Source: Sphingomonas phyllosphaerae 5.2
GTDB taxonomy: Bacteria > Pseudomonadota > Alphaproteobacteria > Sphingomonadales > Sphingomonadaceae
DNA length: 64,000 nucleotides
NCBI RefSeq assembly: GCF_000419605.1
Contig: NZ_ATTI01000001.1
Span: 1,091,501 to 1,155,500 of the forward strand
Reading direction: 5' to 3'
Both the position numbers and the translations under genes were made by a program. How positions within the stretch are numbered: position 1 is the first letter of the stretch; each line of letters starts with the position of its first letter. The notes under the pieces were generated by a model, which saw nothing but the letters and a program-made list of their open reading frames with translations, did not search any database and was not told the origin of the DNA. Below, piece after piece: positions 21,282 to 29,703 of the stretch.

Positions 21282-24200
21282 ATGGCCGACCGTCAATCGC
21301 GCAACGTCTCGCTCACGCCCGAGCTGGAAGCGTTCATCACCAATAGCCTGACGACGGGCGATTACGGCAACGCCAGCGAGGTGGTGCGCACCGCGTTGAA
21401 GCTGCTGCGCGATCGCCCGGCCGCAAGCGAGCCGTTGCGGGCCTGGCCGGTGGGCGGCGGGGAGACCGGCGGGCTGATCCGGACGGCGGACTGGACGCGA
21501 CATCCGCTTGGCCCCGTCGAGCAATGGTCTCCCGCGTTGCGCGTGACGGTGGCGAACGTCGTGAACTCGCCGGTGCCCAAGGTGCTGATGTGGGGTCGCG
21601 AGGGCGTGTTGCTCTACAACGATTCCTATCGCGCGATCGTCGGCGCGCACCACCCGGCTGCGCTCGGCAAGACCGCCGCGGCGGTGTTTCCCGAGATCTG
21701 GGACTGGAACCGTGCCGTCCTCGATCGTGGTTTCGCCGGCGAAGTCGTCAGTTACCGCGACCAGCCGTTGACGCTGATCCGCGACGGCGAGCCCGCGGAG
21801 CATTATCTGGACCTGTTCTATACGCCGGTCTTCGAAGCGGACGGATCGGTCGGTGGTGTGCTGTGCACCCTCATCGACAACACCGCGCGCCTGACGCTCG
21901 AGCGGCAGGTGGCGGCGAGCGAAGCGGAGCTGCGCATCGTCACGGACGCGCTGCCGTTGCTGGTGGCATTCGTCGACCGCGACTTCGTCTATCGCTATGC
22001 CAACCAGCATTATTTCGAGTGGTTCGGCATCGCCGCCAACGACGTCGTCGGGCGCCATGCGCGCGATGTGATCGGGGCGGACAATTTCGCGCGACGTGGT
22101 GCGTTGATGGCGCGGGCGCTGGCGGGCGAAACGATCGTCGAGGACACGATCATCCGCCATGGCGACGGATCGTGGCGCCGTGCCGACGTTCGCTACCTGC
22201 CGCGCCGCGACGGGGCGGGCGCAGTGACCGGTTTCCAGGTGATCGTCCTCGACGTCGAGGATCGCGTCTTGCGTGAGGAAGCGCTGAACGCGAGCAACGC
22301 GCGCTTCCGCGCCGCTATGGAGGCGATGCATGGCGTGCTGTGGACCAACGACGCCAACGGCAGAATGCTCGGCGAGCAACTCGGCTGGGCGATGCTGACC
22401 GGGCAGACTCCGGAGCAATATGAAGGCTATGGCTGGGCGGACGCGGTCCATCCCGACGATGCGCAGCCGACGGTGGCGGCGTGGCAGCGCGCCGTCGCGA
22501 CCCGATCAACCTTCGTGTTCGAACACCGTGTACGGCGACATTGCGGGACATGGCGAACGTTCGCGGTGCGCGCGGTGCCGCGGATTGATGCGCGCGGCGA
22601 GATCGCCGAATGGGTCGGGGTCCACACCGACATCACGCATCAGCGCGCGGCCGAGGCGGCGTTACGTGAACATGCCGAGCAGCTGGAGCGGCAGGTGCGG
22701 CATCGCGAGCGCGCTGAGGAGCAGTTGCGCCATCTGAACGAGACGCTGGAGACGCGCGTCATCGCCGAGATCGCGTCGCGTCACGACGCCGAGCGCAAGC
22801 TGGCGCAGGCGCAGAAGATGGAGACCGTCGGCAAGCTGACCGGCGGAGTCGCACACGATTTCAACAACCTGCTTCAGGTCGTGTCTGGCAACCTCCAGCT
22901 GTTGCAAAAGGATATCGCGGGCAACGAGCGTGCGGAGATGCGCGTCGCCAACGCACTGGCAGGCGTGTCGCGCGGGTCGCGGCTGGCATCGCAGCTGCTG
23001 GCGTTCGGGCGACGGCAGGCGCTGGAGCCGAAGGTCGTGAACGTCACGCGCTTCGTGCGCGGCATGGACGACATGCTGCGGCGCGCGATCGGCGAGGGGA
23101 TCGCGGTCGAGACCGTCTTCGGTGGCGGGCTTTGGAACACCTTCATCGATCCGGGGCAGATCGAGAATGCGCTGCTGAACCTGGCGATCAACGCGCGCGA
23201 CGCGATGGAGGGGCAGGGGCGGCTGACGATCGAACTGGCCAATGCGCATCTCGACGACGATTACGCGCGACGCCACGATGAGGTAATCGCCGGGCAATAT
23301 GTGATGCTTGCGGTCAGCGACACCGGTTGCGGCATGTCCGAAGACGTCGTCGCCAAGGTGTTCGAGCCGTTCTTCTCGACCAAGGCGGAGGGCAAGGGTT
23401 CCGGGCTGGGGCTGTCGATGGTCTACGGCTTCGTCAAGCAATCCGGCGGGCACGTGAACATCTATTCCGAACCGGGGCACGGCACGACGATCCGCCTCTA
23501 CCTGCCGCGCGCGATGGAAAGCGAGGACGTGGAGGTGGTGCACGACAGCGGACCGATCACCGGCGGGACCGAGACGGTGCTGGTCGTCGAGGACGATGAC
23601 GAGGTGCGCGCGACGGTGGTCGAGATGCTGGGCGACCTGGGATATCGCGTGCTGAAGGCGGTGGATGCGCAAAGCGCGTTGCACGTGGTGGAGAGCGGTA
23701 TCGCGATCGACATGATTTTTACCGACGTGGTGATGCCCGGTGCACTGAAAAGCCCGGAATTGGCACGCAAGGCGCGCGAACGACTGCCGAACGTCGCGGT
23801 GCTGTTCACCAGCGGCTATACCGAGAATTCGATCGTGCACGGCGGGCGGCTGGATGCCGGGGTGGAGCTGCTGTCCAAGCCGTACACACGCGAGGCGCTG
23901 GCGCGGAAGGTGCGGCATGTGCTGGCGAACCAGGGGCAGCGGCAGGCGGCGGCGGCGCCGCGTGCCGTCGAACCGCTGCCGCTGCCGGCGGAGGAGCCGG
24001 CAGCGCTGCGTCGCACCGTCCTGCTGGTCGAGGACGACATGCTGATCCGCAGCGCGACCGCGGAGGTCCTGCAGGAAGCCGGGCATGTGGTGGTCGAGGC
24101 GGCGAGCGCGGAAGAGGCGATGGCGGCGCTCCAGACCGCGCCGATCGACGTGCTGGTCACCGACGTGCACCTGCCGGGATCGTCCGGGATCGAGCTGGCG

Positions 24201-24377
24201 ACGCGCGCCACCGAATTACGCCCCGGCGTCCGGATCGTGGTCGCCAGCGGGGACATCGCGGCGGTGCAGGGCGCGCTTCCGGGCGCGCACCTGCTATCCA
24301 AGCCATATGGCGCACGGGACGTGCTCACGGCGCTCCACGAGGCCCCGGCGCGGGTACGCGAGGGCGAGCGGGGGTGA
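21282..24377 (+). CDS. Hybrid histidine kinase with N-terminal ParD-type antitoxin domain
   Basis: This 1031-residue protein starts at ATG 21282 (MADRQSRNVSL); an upstream in-frame ATG at 21213 would place the palindrome inside the gene. Residues ~7-45 (NVSLTPELEAFI, then GNASEVVRTALKLLRDR) match the ribbon-helix-helix domain of ParD/CC2985-type antitoxins. They are followed by three PAS-type regions (~60-465), a coiled linker, HisKA with His525 in GGVAHDFNNLL, HATPase with N and G boxes (NLAINARDAM; GKGSGLGLSMVYG), and two receivers with Asp815 (FTDVVMPG) and Asp961 (VTDVHLPG). No toxin gene is adjacent. The fusion suggests direct DNA binding by the kinase or self-regulation; that is inference. 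Confidence 0.9.
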   Translation: MADRQSRNVSLTPELEAFITNSLTTGDYGNASEVVRTALKLLRDRPAASEPLRAWPVGGGETGGLIRTADWTRHPLGPVEQWSPALRVTVANVVNSPVPKVLMWGREGVLLYNDSYRAIVGAHHPAALGKTAAAVFPEIWDWNRAVLDRGFAGEVVSYRDQPLTLIRDGEPAEHYLDLFYTPVFEADGSVGGVLCTLIDNTARLTLERQVAASEAELRIVTDALPLLVAFVDRDFVYRYANQHYFEWFGIAANDVVGRHARDVIGADNFARRGALMARALAGETIVEDTIIRHGDGSWRRADVRYLPRRDGAGAVTGFQVIVLDVEDRVLREEALNASNARFRAAMEAMHGVLWTNDANGRMLGEQLGWAMLTGQTPEQYEGYGWADAVHPDDAQPTVAAWQRAVATRSTFVFEHRVRRHCGTWRTFAVRAVPRIDARGEIAEWVGVHTDITHQRAAEAALREHAEQLERQVRHRERAEEQLRHLNETLETRVIAEIASRHDAERKLAQAQKMETVGKLTGGVAHDFNNLLQVVSGNLQLLQKDIAGNERAEMRVANALAGVSRGSRLASQLLAFGRRQALEPKVVNVTRFVRGMDDMLRRAIGEGIAVETVFGGGLWNTFIDPGQIENALLNLAINARDAMEGQGRLTIELANAHLDDDYARRHDEVIAGQYVMLAVSDTGCGMSEDVVAKVFEPFFSTKAEGKGSGLGLSMVYGFVKQSGGHVNIYSEPGHGTTIRLYLPRAMESEDVEVVHDSGPITGGTETVLVVEDDDEVRATVVEMLGDLGYRVLKAVDAQSALHVVESGIAIDMIFTDVVMPGALKSPELARKARERLPNVAVLFTSGYTENSIVHGGRLDAGVELLSKPYTREALARKVRHVLANQGQRQAAAAPRAVEPLPLPAEEPAALRRTVLLVEDDMLIRSATAEVLQEAGHVVVEAASAEEAMAALQTAPIDVLVTDVHLPGSSGIELATRATELRPGVRIVVASGDIAAVQGALPGAHLLSKPYGARDVLTALHEAPARVREGERG

Positions 24378-24382
24378 CGGCG

Positions 24383-25534
24383 CTATGCGGCGGTGAAGGT
24401 CATGCCGGCGTGGGCGCGTAGCCGCTCGCGTAGCGCCGCCCCCATCAGCGCGCCGGGCGTCCAGATCCCGCCGGCCCCGGCGACATCGTGGATCAGGCAC
24501 AGCGCGCTTTCGGCCAGCATCTTCGACGTGCAGCCGTAACCCGGATCGGTGTCGCCGGTGACGACCGCATCGATCCGCGTGCCGTCCGGCATCAACCCGG
24601 CGAACAGGATGTCGAAATGTCCGGCATCGCGCTCTTCCTTCGACGGGCCTTCGCCGGGCTTCGGACCCTTGTCGCCGGCGAACGGGTTGAGCTTCGCCAG
24701 CGCCTCGGCTGCGGTCTTGCCGAGATCACCGAGGCCGGTGACGACCATCTCGTCATAAACCAGATCGCCCCACGGCTGGCCGAGCAGGAAATTGCTGCGG
24801 TGGACGTTCTTGGTGTTGATCGGCGCCATGATGAACGGCGCGACCCACGCTGCGAGAGTGGTATCATATTCGGGGATCAGCCCGGTCGGCTGGTGCGGGC
24901 CGGCATGGCCCGGGCAGAGCGCGAAGGGATCGGTGAGCAGCCCGAGCAATGACGGCTGACGCGCGGCCGCGGCAAGCGTCGCCTTCAGGCTGGCGGCGGT
25001 GCCGCCCGAAAAGCCGCCGTGCATCCGCCGAACCCGCGCCTTGACGCGCGGCACCGGCGTGCCGAAGCGCGCCTGCGCGGCCTCCTGCACGGTGAGGACG
25101 CCGAGGTCGAAGGGGATCGAATCGAACCCGCACGAGAAGACGATCCGCGCACCGCTGCGCCGCGCCTCGTCATGATGGGCATCGATCATCCGGCGCATCC
25201 ACGCCGGTTCACCGCACAGATCGACATAGCTGGTGCCGGTCGCGGCGCAGGCAGCGATCAAGGCACTGCCATGAAGCTGGTAGGGGCCGACGGTGCTGAT
25301 GACGACGCGAGTACGCCCGCACATCGCGCGGAGCGCTGCCTCGTCCGTGCCGTCGACGACCAGCGCCGGTACGTCGACGCCGAGCGCTGTGCCAACGGCG
25401 GCGAGTTTCGCCGCGGAGCGTCCGGCGATCGCCCAGCGGGCGCCATGGTCGGGCCGGCGCGCGAGATATTCGGCGACCAGCCCGCCAGTAAAGCCGGTGG
25501 CGCCGAACAGAACGATGTCGAAGTCGGTCGCCAT
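24383..25534 (-). CDS. Saccharopine dehydrogenase-like / trans-acting enoyl reductase family protein
   Basis: This 383-residue protein has an N-terminal Rossmann motif, IVLFGATGFTGGLVAEYLA, and the family segments RWAIAGRSAAKL, VVISTVGPYQLHG and YVDLCGEPAWMR. FSCGFDSIPFDLGV is characteristic of the family that includes mycobacterial trans-acting enoyl reductases. It probably binds NAD(P) and acts on a lipid-like substrate. It follows the small gene at 25542-25877 by 7 bp and is probably co-transcribed with it. Confidence 0.85.
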   Translation of the reverse strand: MATDFDIVLFGATGFTGGLVAEYLARRPDHGARWAIAGRSAAKLAAVGTALGVDVPALVVDGTDEAALRAMCGRTRVVISTVGPYQLHGSALIAACAATGTSYVDLCGEPAWMRRMIDAHHDEARRSGARIVFSCGFDSIPFDLGVLTVQEAAQARFGTPVPRVKARVRRMHGGFSGGTAASLKATLAAAARQPSLLGLLTDPFALCPGHAGPHQPTGLIPEYDTTLAAWVAPFIMAPINTKNVHRSNFLLGQPWGDLVYDEMVVTGLGDLGKTAAEALAKLNPFAGDKGPKPGEGPSKEERDAGHFDILFAGLMPDGTRIDAVVTGDTDPGYGCTSKMLAESALCLIHDVAGAGGIWTPGALMGAALRERLRAHAGMTFTAA

Positions 25535-25541
25535 GTTCGGC

Positions 25542-25877
25542 TCAGTCGGGCTTGGGCGCGGCGATGCCGGTCAGCTGCGGGCCGTCGCCGCTGGCGCTGT
25601 CTTCATCCGGGTCCTCGCCGGTGTGGCCACCGCCGGCGCTTGCGCCACTGCCATGTACCGCGCCGGTGACGGGGTCGAACGAGGCACGGCGGCCGTTGTC
25701 CGGCGGCAGCGCGGTGTCGCCGTCATCGACCCGGGACGGGCGCGGCGACACCGATCCGGCCGGCATTTGCTCGGCCAGGCGCCGCTCGTCGTCAAGCGTA
25801 TAGCCCTGGCCGAAGGTGCCGGTGTCCTTGTCGAAGGCGGGCCGGCGGCGATGCTGGGGGTCGACGGGGTCTGTCAT
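25542..25877 (-). CDS. Hydrophilic protein with a duplicated FDxxTG motif
   Basis: This 111-residue acidic, disordered-looking protein starts at ATG 25877. It holds two related segments, RRRPAFDKDTGTFGQGYT (about 10-27) and GRRASFDPVTGAVHGSG (about 62-78), sharing R-R-x-x-F-D-x-x-T-G. There is no signal peptide or transmembrane helix. It precedes the saccharopine-dehydrogenase-like gene by 7 bp. The function is unknown. Confidence 0.6.
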   Translation of the reverse strand: MTDPVDPQHRRRPAFDKDTGTFGQGYTLDDERRLAEQMPAGSVSPRPSRVDDGDTALPPDNGRRASFDPVTGAVHGSGASAGGGHTGEDPDEDSASGDGPQLTGIAAPKPD

Positions 25878-25942
25878 CCATCATCAACGCCGCGACCGGC
25901 CGTAGCGATCCCGACCGCCCGCCTGAACCACTCCGTCGGGCG

Positions 25943-26137
25943 TCAGCGCTGCGCGGGGTGCGGCTCGGCAGCGAGCGCCATCGCACGCGCAGTCCCGGTG
26001 GCGGGCTTGACGCGCGCGGCCGGTTCGCGACGCCCCAGCGTGAGGTACAGGACGCCGACGATCAATGCACAGATCGCCAGCAGCGCGGGCCAGCCGGCCA
26101 TGCTGTGCTGCGTGACGGGACGGGGTTCGTGGCTCAT
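25943..26137 (-). CDS. Small single-pass membrane protein
   Basis: This 64-residue protein starts at ATG 26137 (MSHEPRPVTQHSMAG) with GGAGAAAAG upstream. It has one transmembrane segment (WPALLAICALIVGVLYLTL) followed by a basic, Ala-rich tail. No conserved domain is recognised. It stands between the inositol-module nucleotidyltransferase and the FDxxTG protein, all leftward. Confidence 0.6.
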   Translation of the reverse strand: MSHEPRPVTQHSMAGWPALLAICALIVGVLYLTLGRREPAARVKPATGTARAMALAAEPHPAQR

Positions 26138-26227
26138 GGGACTTTTCTCCGGCACCAGTGTTCGTGCCGGTCCCAATAACCTGGATTGTGCACGTGTTCC
26201 GCGCTGGGCCGTTAGGTTTTGTTGCTG

Positions 26228-26959
26228 TCAGGCCGCGCGCGAATGTGCGTCCTGCGCGGAGACGGCCGCCTCGGCCTGCGTCAGGGCACGCGGATCGTCG
26301 ACGTCGAGCCACCAGGCGGTGCCGATATCCACCACGCGCGCAGCGCCTTGCGCCGCCAGCGCTTCCACGCCGGCGGAGATCGACCCGGCGCCACCGGCGG
26401 CGATCGAAGCGCGCAATGCGTCGTGGAACCGCGCATCGACCGCAAAGACGCCCGTATCGTAGCAGTCATAATCCGGCAGGTGCTTGCCGATCGCGACGAT
26501 CCGGTCGCCGTCGGTGCGCACGCGGGTGACGTCGTCGAGGTCGACGAGCGGGTTGTCGAGCCGGCGGTCGATGCCCAGCGTCAGCGCGGCGTCAGGCGCG
26601 GCGGCGACGCGCGCCACCAGCGCCGGATCGATCAGATGATCCGCCATCATCAGCAGATGACGGTGCGCGCCGATCGCGTCGGCACCGGTCAGCACCGAAT
26701 GGCCGTTGGGCAACGACCAGTCGCCGGTGCGGATGCAGCGGATCGGCACGCCGAGCGTCGCGGCCGCGAGCGCCAGGTGCCGTTCGAGCCGATCGGCCTC
26801 ATGCCCGGTGACCACCGTCACCCCGCTCACGCCGCCCGCGATCGCGGCGCGCAGCACGCGCTCGATCAACGGAATGCCGTTGACGAGCGTCAGCGGCTTC
26901 GACGGGGAGACCTCGCGCAGCCGGCTACCATAGCCGGCTGCGACGATCAGCGCGTGCAA
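26228..26959 (-). CDS. Nucleotidyltransferase, probable CTP:inositol-1-phosphate cytidylyltransferase
   Basis: This 243-residue protein is a MobA/GT-A-like nucleotidyltransferase: ALIVAAGYGSRLREVSPSKP is the nucleotide-binding signature (G-x-G-x-R with a following Lys), GIPLIERVL follows, and LMMADHLID holds the metal-binding Asp. The C-terminal GTAWWLDVDDPRALTQAE fits sugar- or polyol-phosphate nucleotidyltransferases. It sits 12 bp downstream of inositol-1-phosphate synthase, and a CDP-alcohol phosphotransferase diverges from that gene. The cytidylyltransferase specificity is inferred from this context; a sugar substrate is possible. Confidence 0.75.
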   Translation of the reverse strand: MHALIVAAGYGSRLREVSPSKPLTLVNGIPLIERVLRAAIAGGVSGVTVVTGHEADRLERHLALAAATLGVPIRCIRTGDWSLPNGHSVLTGADAIGAHRHLLMMADHLIDPALVARVAAAPDAALTLGIDRRLDNPLVDLDDVTRVRTDGDRIVAIGKHLPDYDCYDTGVFAVDARFHDALRASIAAGGAGSISAGVEALAAQGAARVVDIGTAWWLDVDDPRALTQAEAAVSAQDAHSRAA

Positions 26960-26971
26960 GGTCGATAGACC

Positions 26972-28078
26972 TTATTCGGCAGCGAGGCGCGTGTCGGCGT
27001 GGATGAACTCGTTCGTCATCGCGGCTGCCACGTCGTCGGTCACCTGCTGCGGCGGGTGCTTGCAGAAGAACGCCGACGGACCTTCCAGGGCGCCGCCGAT
27101 GCCGCGCTCCAGGCCGAGCTTCACGCAACGGATCGCGTCGACCACGACCGCGGCCGAGTTCGGCGAATCCTCGACGGACAGGCGCAGTTCCAGGTTCATC
27201 GGAACGCCACCGAAGAGGTCGCCCTCAAGGCGGAGAAAGCAGAGCTTGTTGTCGCCGAGCCACGGGATGTAGTCCGACGGGCCGACGTGGATGTTCTCGT
27301 CCGCCAGACGCTCGGCGATCACCGCCTGCACCGCCTCGGTCTTCGATTCCTTCTTGCTCGCCAGACGATTGCGGTCGAGCATGTTCATGAAGTCGGTGTT
27401 GCCGCCGGTGTTCAGCTGATAGGTGTGATCGATCGTCACGCCGCGCTGGCCGAACAGGTTGCTGAGCACGCGGTGGACGATCGTCGCACCGACCTGTGCC
27501 TTCACGTCGTCGCCGATGATCGGCAGGCCGGCGTCGGCGAACCGCTTCTCCCACTCCGGACGCGACGCGATGAACACGGGCATGCAGTTGACGACGCCGA
27601 GACCGGCCTCGAGCGCGCATTCCATGTAAAATTCGGTCGCGGCCTGGCTGCCGACCGGCAGGAAGTTCACGAGGACCTGTGCGCCCGAACTCTTCAGCTC
27701 GGCGATGATCTCCGCCTTTTCGGCATCACGGGTGTCGTTGATCTCGAACCCGCGATCGTTGGCCGCCGTCAGCATGTGCGGCGCGACGCCGTCCAGCTTG
27801 GCGCCCATCTTCACGATCGTGCCGGTCTTCGGCACGTCCGCGTGGAACACCTTCGTGCAGTTCGGCTTGGCGAAGATCGCCTCGCCCAGGTCGAGCCCGA
27901 CCTTGCGCGAATCGACGTCGAACGCCGCCACGAACTCCATGTCGCCGACCTTGTAGCCGCCGATGTCCTCATGGATGAGACCAGCGGCGGTGTTGCTGCC
28001 GGCATAGTGATACTTACCCTGCACGAGACTGCTCGCGCAGTTGCCCACGCCGATAACCGCAACCTTGATCGTCGCCAT
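26972..28078 (-). CDS. ino1: Inositol-3-phosphate synthase
   Basis: This 368-residue protein starts at MATIKVAVIGVGNCASSLVQ (ATG 28078, GGGG ribosome site); the in-frame extension to 28273 crosses the intergenic palindrome. It shows the NAD-binding G-x-G-x-x-x-S start, AAFDVDSRKVG, VLVNFLPVGSQAATEFYME, and the catalytic core NTGGNTDFMNMLDRNRLASK plus KESKTEAVQ of the actinobacterial/archaeal-type MIPS. It converts glucose-6-phosphate to 1L-myo-inositol-1-phosphate. Its neighbours suggest the product is activated with CTP and used for an inositol lipid or solute. Confidence 0.95.
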   Translation of the reverse strand: MATIKVAVIGVGNCASSLVQGKYHYAGSNTAAGLIHEDIGGYKVGDMEFVAAFDVDSRKVGLDLGEAIFAKPNCTKVFHADVPKTGTIVKMGAKLDGVAPHMLTAANDRGFEINDTRDAEKAEIIAELKSSGAQVLVNFLPVGSQAATEFYMECALEAGLGVVNCMPVFIASRPEWEKRFADAGLPIIGDDVKAQVGATIVHRVLSNLFGQRGVTIDHTYQLNTGGNTDFMNMLDRNRLASKKESKTEAVQAVIAERLADENIHVGPSDYIPWLGDNKLCFLRLEGDLFGGVPMNLELRLSVEDSPNSAAVVVDAIRCVKLGLERGIGGALEGPSAFFCKHPPQQVTDDVAAAMTNEFIHADTRLAAE

Positions 28079-28134
28079 TCTACCCCACTTGCCGACGCTT
28101 AGTCGGACGAAAGCCATATAACGTTGCCGCTTCG

Positions 28135-28157
28135 TGACAGATACGTGGCATCTGTCA
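28135..28157 (+). promoter_or_regulatory. 23-bp palindrome between divergent inositol genes
   Basis: TGACAGAT-N7-ATCTGTCA is a perfect 8-bp inverted repeat in the 130-bp divergent region between ino1 (start 28078) and the CDP-alcohol phosphotransferase (start 28209). It is positioned to control both promoters. Confidence 0.65.
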
Positions 28158-28208
28158 AGCGAGCCGATGCCCTGTATAGGCGCACCGGGGCAATCTCGCG
28201 AGGGACGC

Positions 28209-29078
28209 GTGAACGAATCTGAATCGGCTGTGGCGGGAAAGCCGCGAGAGTTGCAAGGCTTTTTGAATCGCACCGTTTATCATCCGCTCGCGCACGTATT
28301 GGCGCGGGCCCTGGTACCCACGCCGGTGACGCCGAACATGGTGTCGATCGCCGGAGCGATAATGGTGATGATCACTGCGGTGCTCTACGCCTGGGTCGCG
28401 ACTCCGGCGGCGATCGCGCTCGGTTTCTTCCTGCATTGCGGCTGGCACGTCGTGGACGGGGCCGACGGCGCGCTGGCGCGAATGTCCGGACGCGCATCGC
28501 CGTCGGGCGAGATCGTCGACGGGCTGTGCGACTATGCCGGGCACGGCGTGCTCTACCTGATGCTGGCGGGCGCGCTGGACGACCGGATCGGCTGGATCGC
28601 GTGGCCGATCGCGGTCCTGGCGGGGGTGAGTCGCGCGGTGCAGTCGGTGTTCGCGGAGAGCCAGCGCCGCACCTATCAATGGTGGGCCTATAATACGCCG
28701 TGGCTGCAGAACGCGCGTTCGGACGGGCGCGGCATCGGGGTCGCGCTGTCGAACCTTTACCTCAGCGTGTGGCATGCGCTGTCGCGGCCGACGCAGGTCG
28801 TCAACGCGCTGGTCGCCAGCGCCGAGGCCGACCCGCCCGAACGGCGGCGGATCGCGGAGATCGCCCGGCAGGTGGGTGCGCGCGCGCTGCCGATGCTGGC
28901 CGCGCTGGGTGCGAATCCGCGGACGATCCTGCTGGGGCTGAGCATGATCGCGGGGACGCCGTTGTGGTTCTTCCTCATCGAGATCGTGGTGCTGAACGTG
29001 CTGCTGGTGCTGGCGATCATGCAGGCGGCGTATCTGGGGCGGCGGATCGCGCGGCTGATCGCGAGCGGTCACCGCTGA
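28209..29078 (+). CDS. CDP-alcohol phosphatidyltransferase (probable inositol-phosphate transferase)
   Basis: This ~289-residue integral membrane protein probably starts at GTG 28209 (GAGGGA upstream); ATG 28134 lies inside the palindrome. The CDP-OH-P motif D-G-x2-A-R-x8-G-x3-D-x3-D is visible in DGADGALARM, then SGEIVDGLCDYAGHG. About six transmembrane segments follow the usual pattern, with a soluble loop rich in R/E before the last pair. Divergent pairing with ino1 and a nucleotidyltransferase suggests CDP-inositol as donor and synthesis of an inositol phospholipid or diester solute; the acceptor is unknown. Confidence 0.85.
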   Translation: MNESESAVAGKPRELQGFLNRTVYHPLAHVLARALVPTPVTPNMVSIAGAIMVMITAVLYAWVATPAAIALGFFLHCGWHVVDGADGALARMSGRASPSGEIVDGLCDYAGHGVLYLMLAGALDDRIGWIAWPIAVLAGVSRAVQSVFAESQRRTYQWWAYNTPWLQNARSDGRGIGVALSNLYLSVWHALSRPTQVVNALVASAEADPPERRRIAEIARQVGARALPMLAALGANPRTILLGLSMIAGTPLWFFLIEIVVLNVLLVLAIMQAAYLGRRIARLIASGHR

Positions 29079-29145
29079 CACCGCCGGAACCCGCGCCCGC
29101 CGCGGCGGGTTGCGGGACGGATCGATAACGGGAGGAGCAGAGAAT

Positions 29146-29688
29146 ATGCGACGGATGACGATGATGGCGGGGATCGGCCTGGCGAGCCTGGCGCTGGCGG
29201 CGTGCAACGACGAGGGCAAGATGGCGACCGGGACGCCGGTGGCGGGTGGCGCGAGCGCGACCGCGATGCTGATGACGGCGACCGGCGCGCCGGTGGGCCG
29301 CGCCACCGCGACCGAGGTGGGCGGCGGCGTGCGCTTCACGATCGACGCCAGCGGGATGCCGGCCGGAACGCACGGCGCGCATGTGCACATGGTCGGGCGC
29401 TGCGATGCGCCGGACTTCGCCAGCGCCGGCGGCCACTGGAACCCGACGCAGATGAAGCATGGAACGATGAACCCGCAGGGGCCGCATCAGGGCGACCTGC
29501 CGAACCTCGTGATCGGCACGGACGGGCGCGGCAACATCGGCGCGACCATTCCGGCGGCGACGCTGGCCGGGATGATGGACGCCGACGGTGCGGCGATGGT
29601 GATCCACGCGCAAGCGGACGACCTGAAGACCGACCCGAGCGGCAATTCCGGCGGGCGAATCGCGTGCGGGGTGTTCCAGCCCGCCTGA
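29146..29688 (+). CDS. sodC: Cu/Zn superoxide dismutase, lipoprotein-type
   Basis: This 180-residue protein starts at ATG 29146 after GGAGGAG. The leader ends in a lipobox (LALAAC), predicting a lipid-anchored periplasmic protein. Metal-site residues are visible in GAHVHMVGRCDAP (His pair), the FASAGGHWNP bridge region, and HQGDLPNL; the C-terminal SGNSGGRIACGV supplies the second half of the disulfide. It disproportionates superoxide in the periplasm. It follows the CDP-alcohol gene by 67 bp. Confidence 0.95.
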   Translation: MRRMTMMAGIGLASLALAACNDEGKMATGTPVAGGASATAMLMTATGAPVGRATATEVGGGVRFTIDASGMPAGTHGAHVHMVGRCDAPDFASAGGHWNPTQMKHGTMNPQGPHQGDLPNLVIGTDGRGNIGATIPAATLAGMMDADGAAMVIHAQADDLKTDPSGNSGGRIACGVFQPA

Positions 29689-29703
29689 GCCGGCCGGCTG
29701 GCG

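Noticed and set aside
22662..24170. 502-codon leftward frame opposite the hybrid kinase
   Set aside because: Antisense to HisKA, HATPase and receiver domains; no protein-like motifs.
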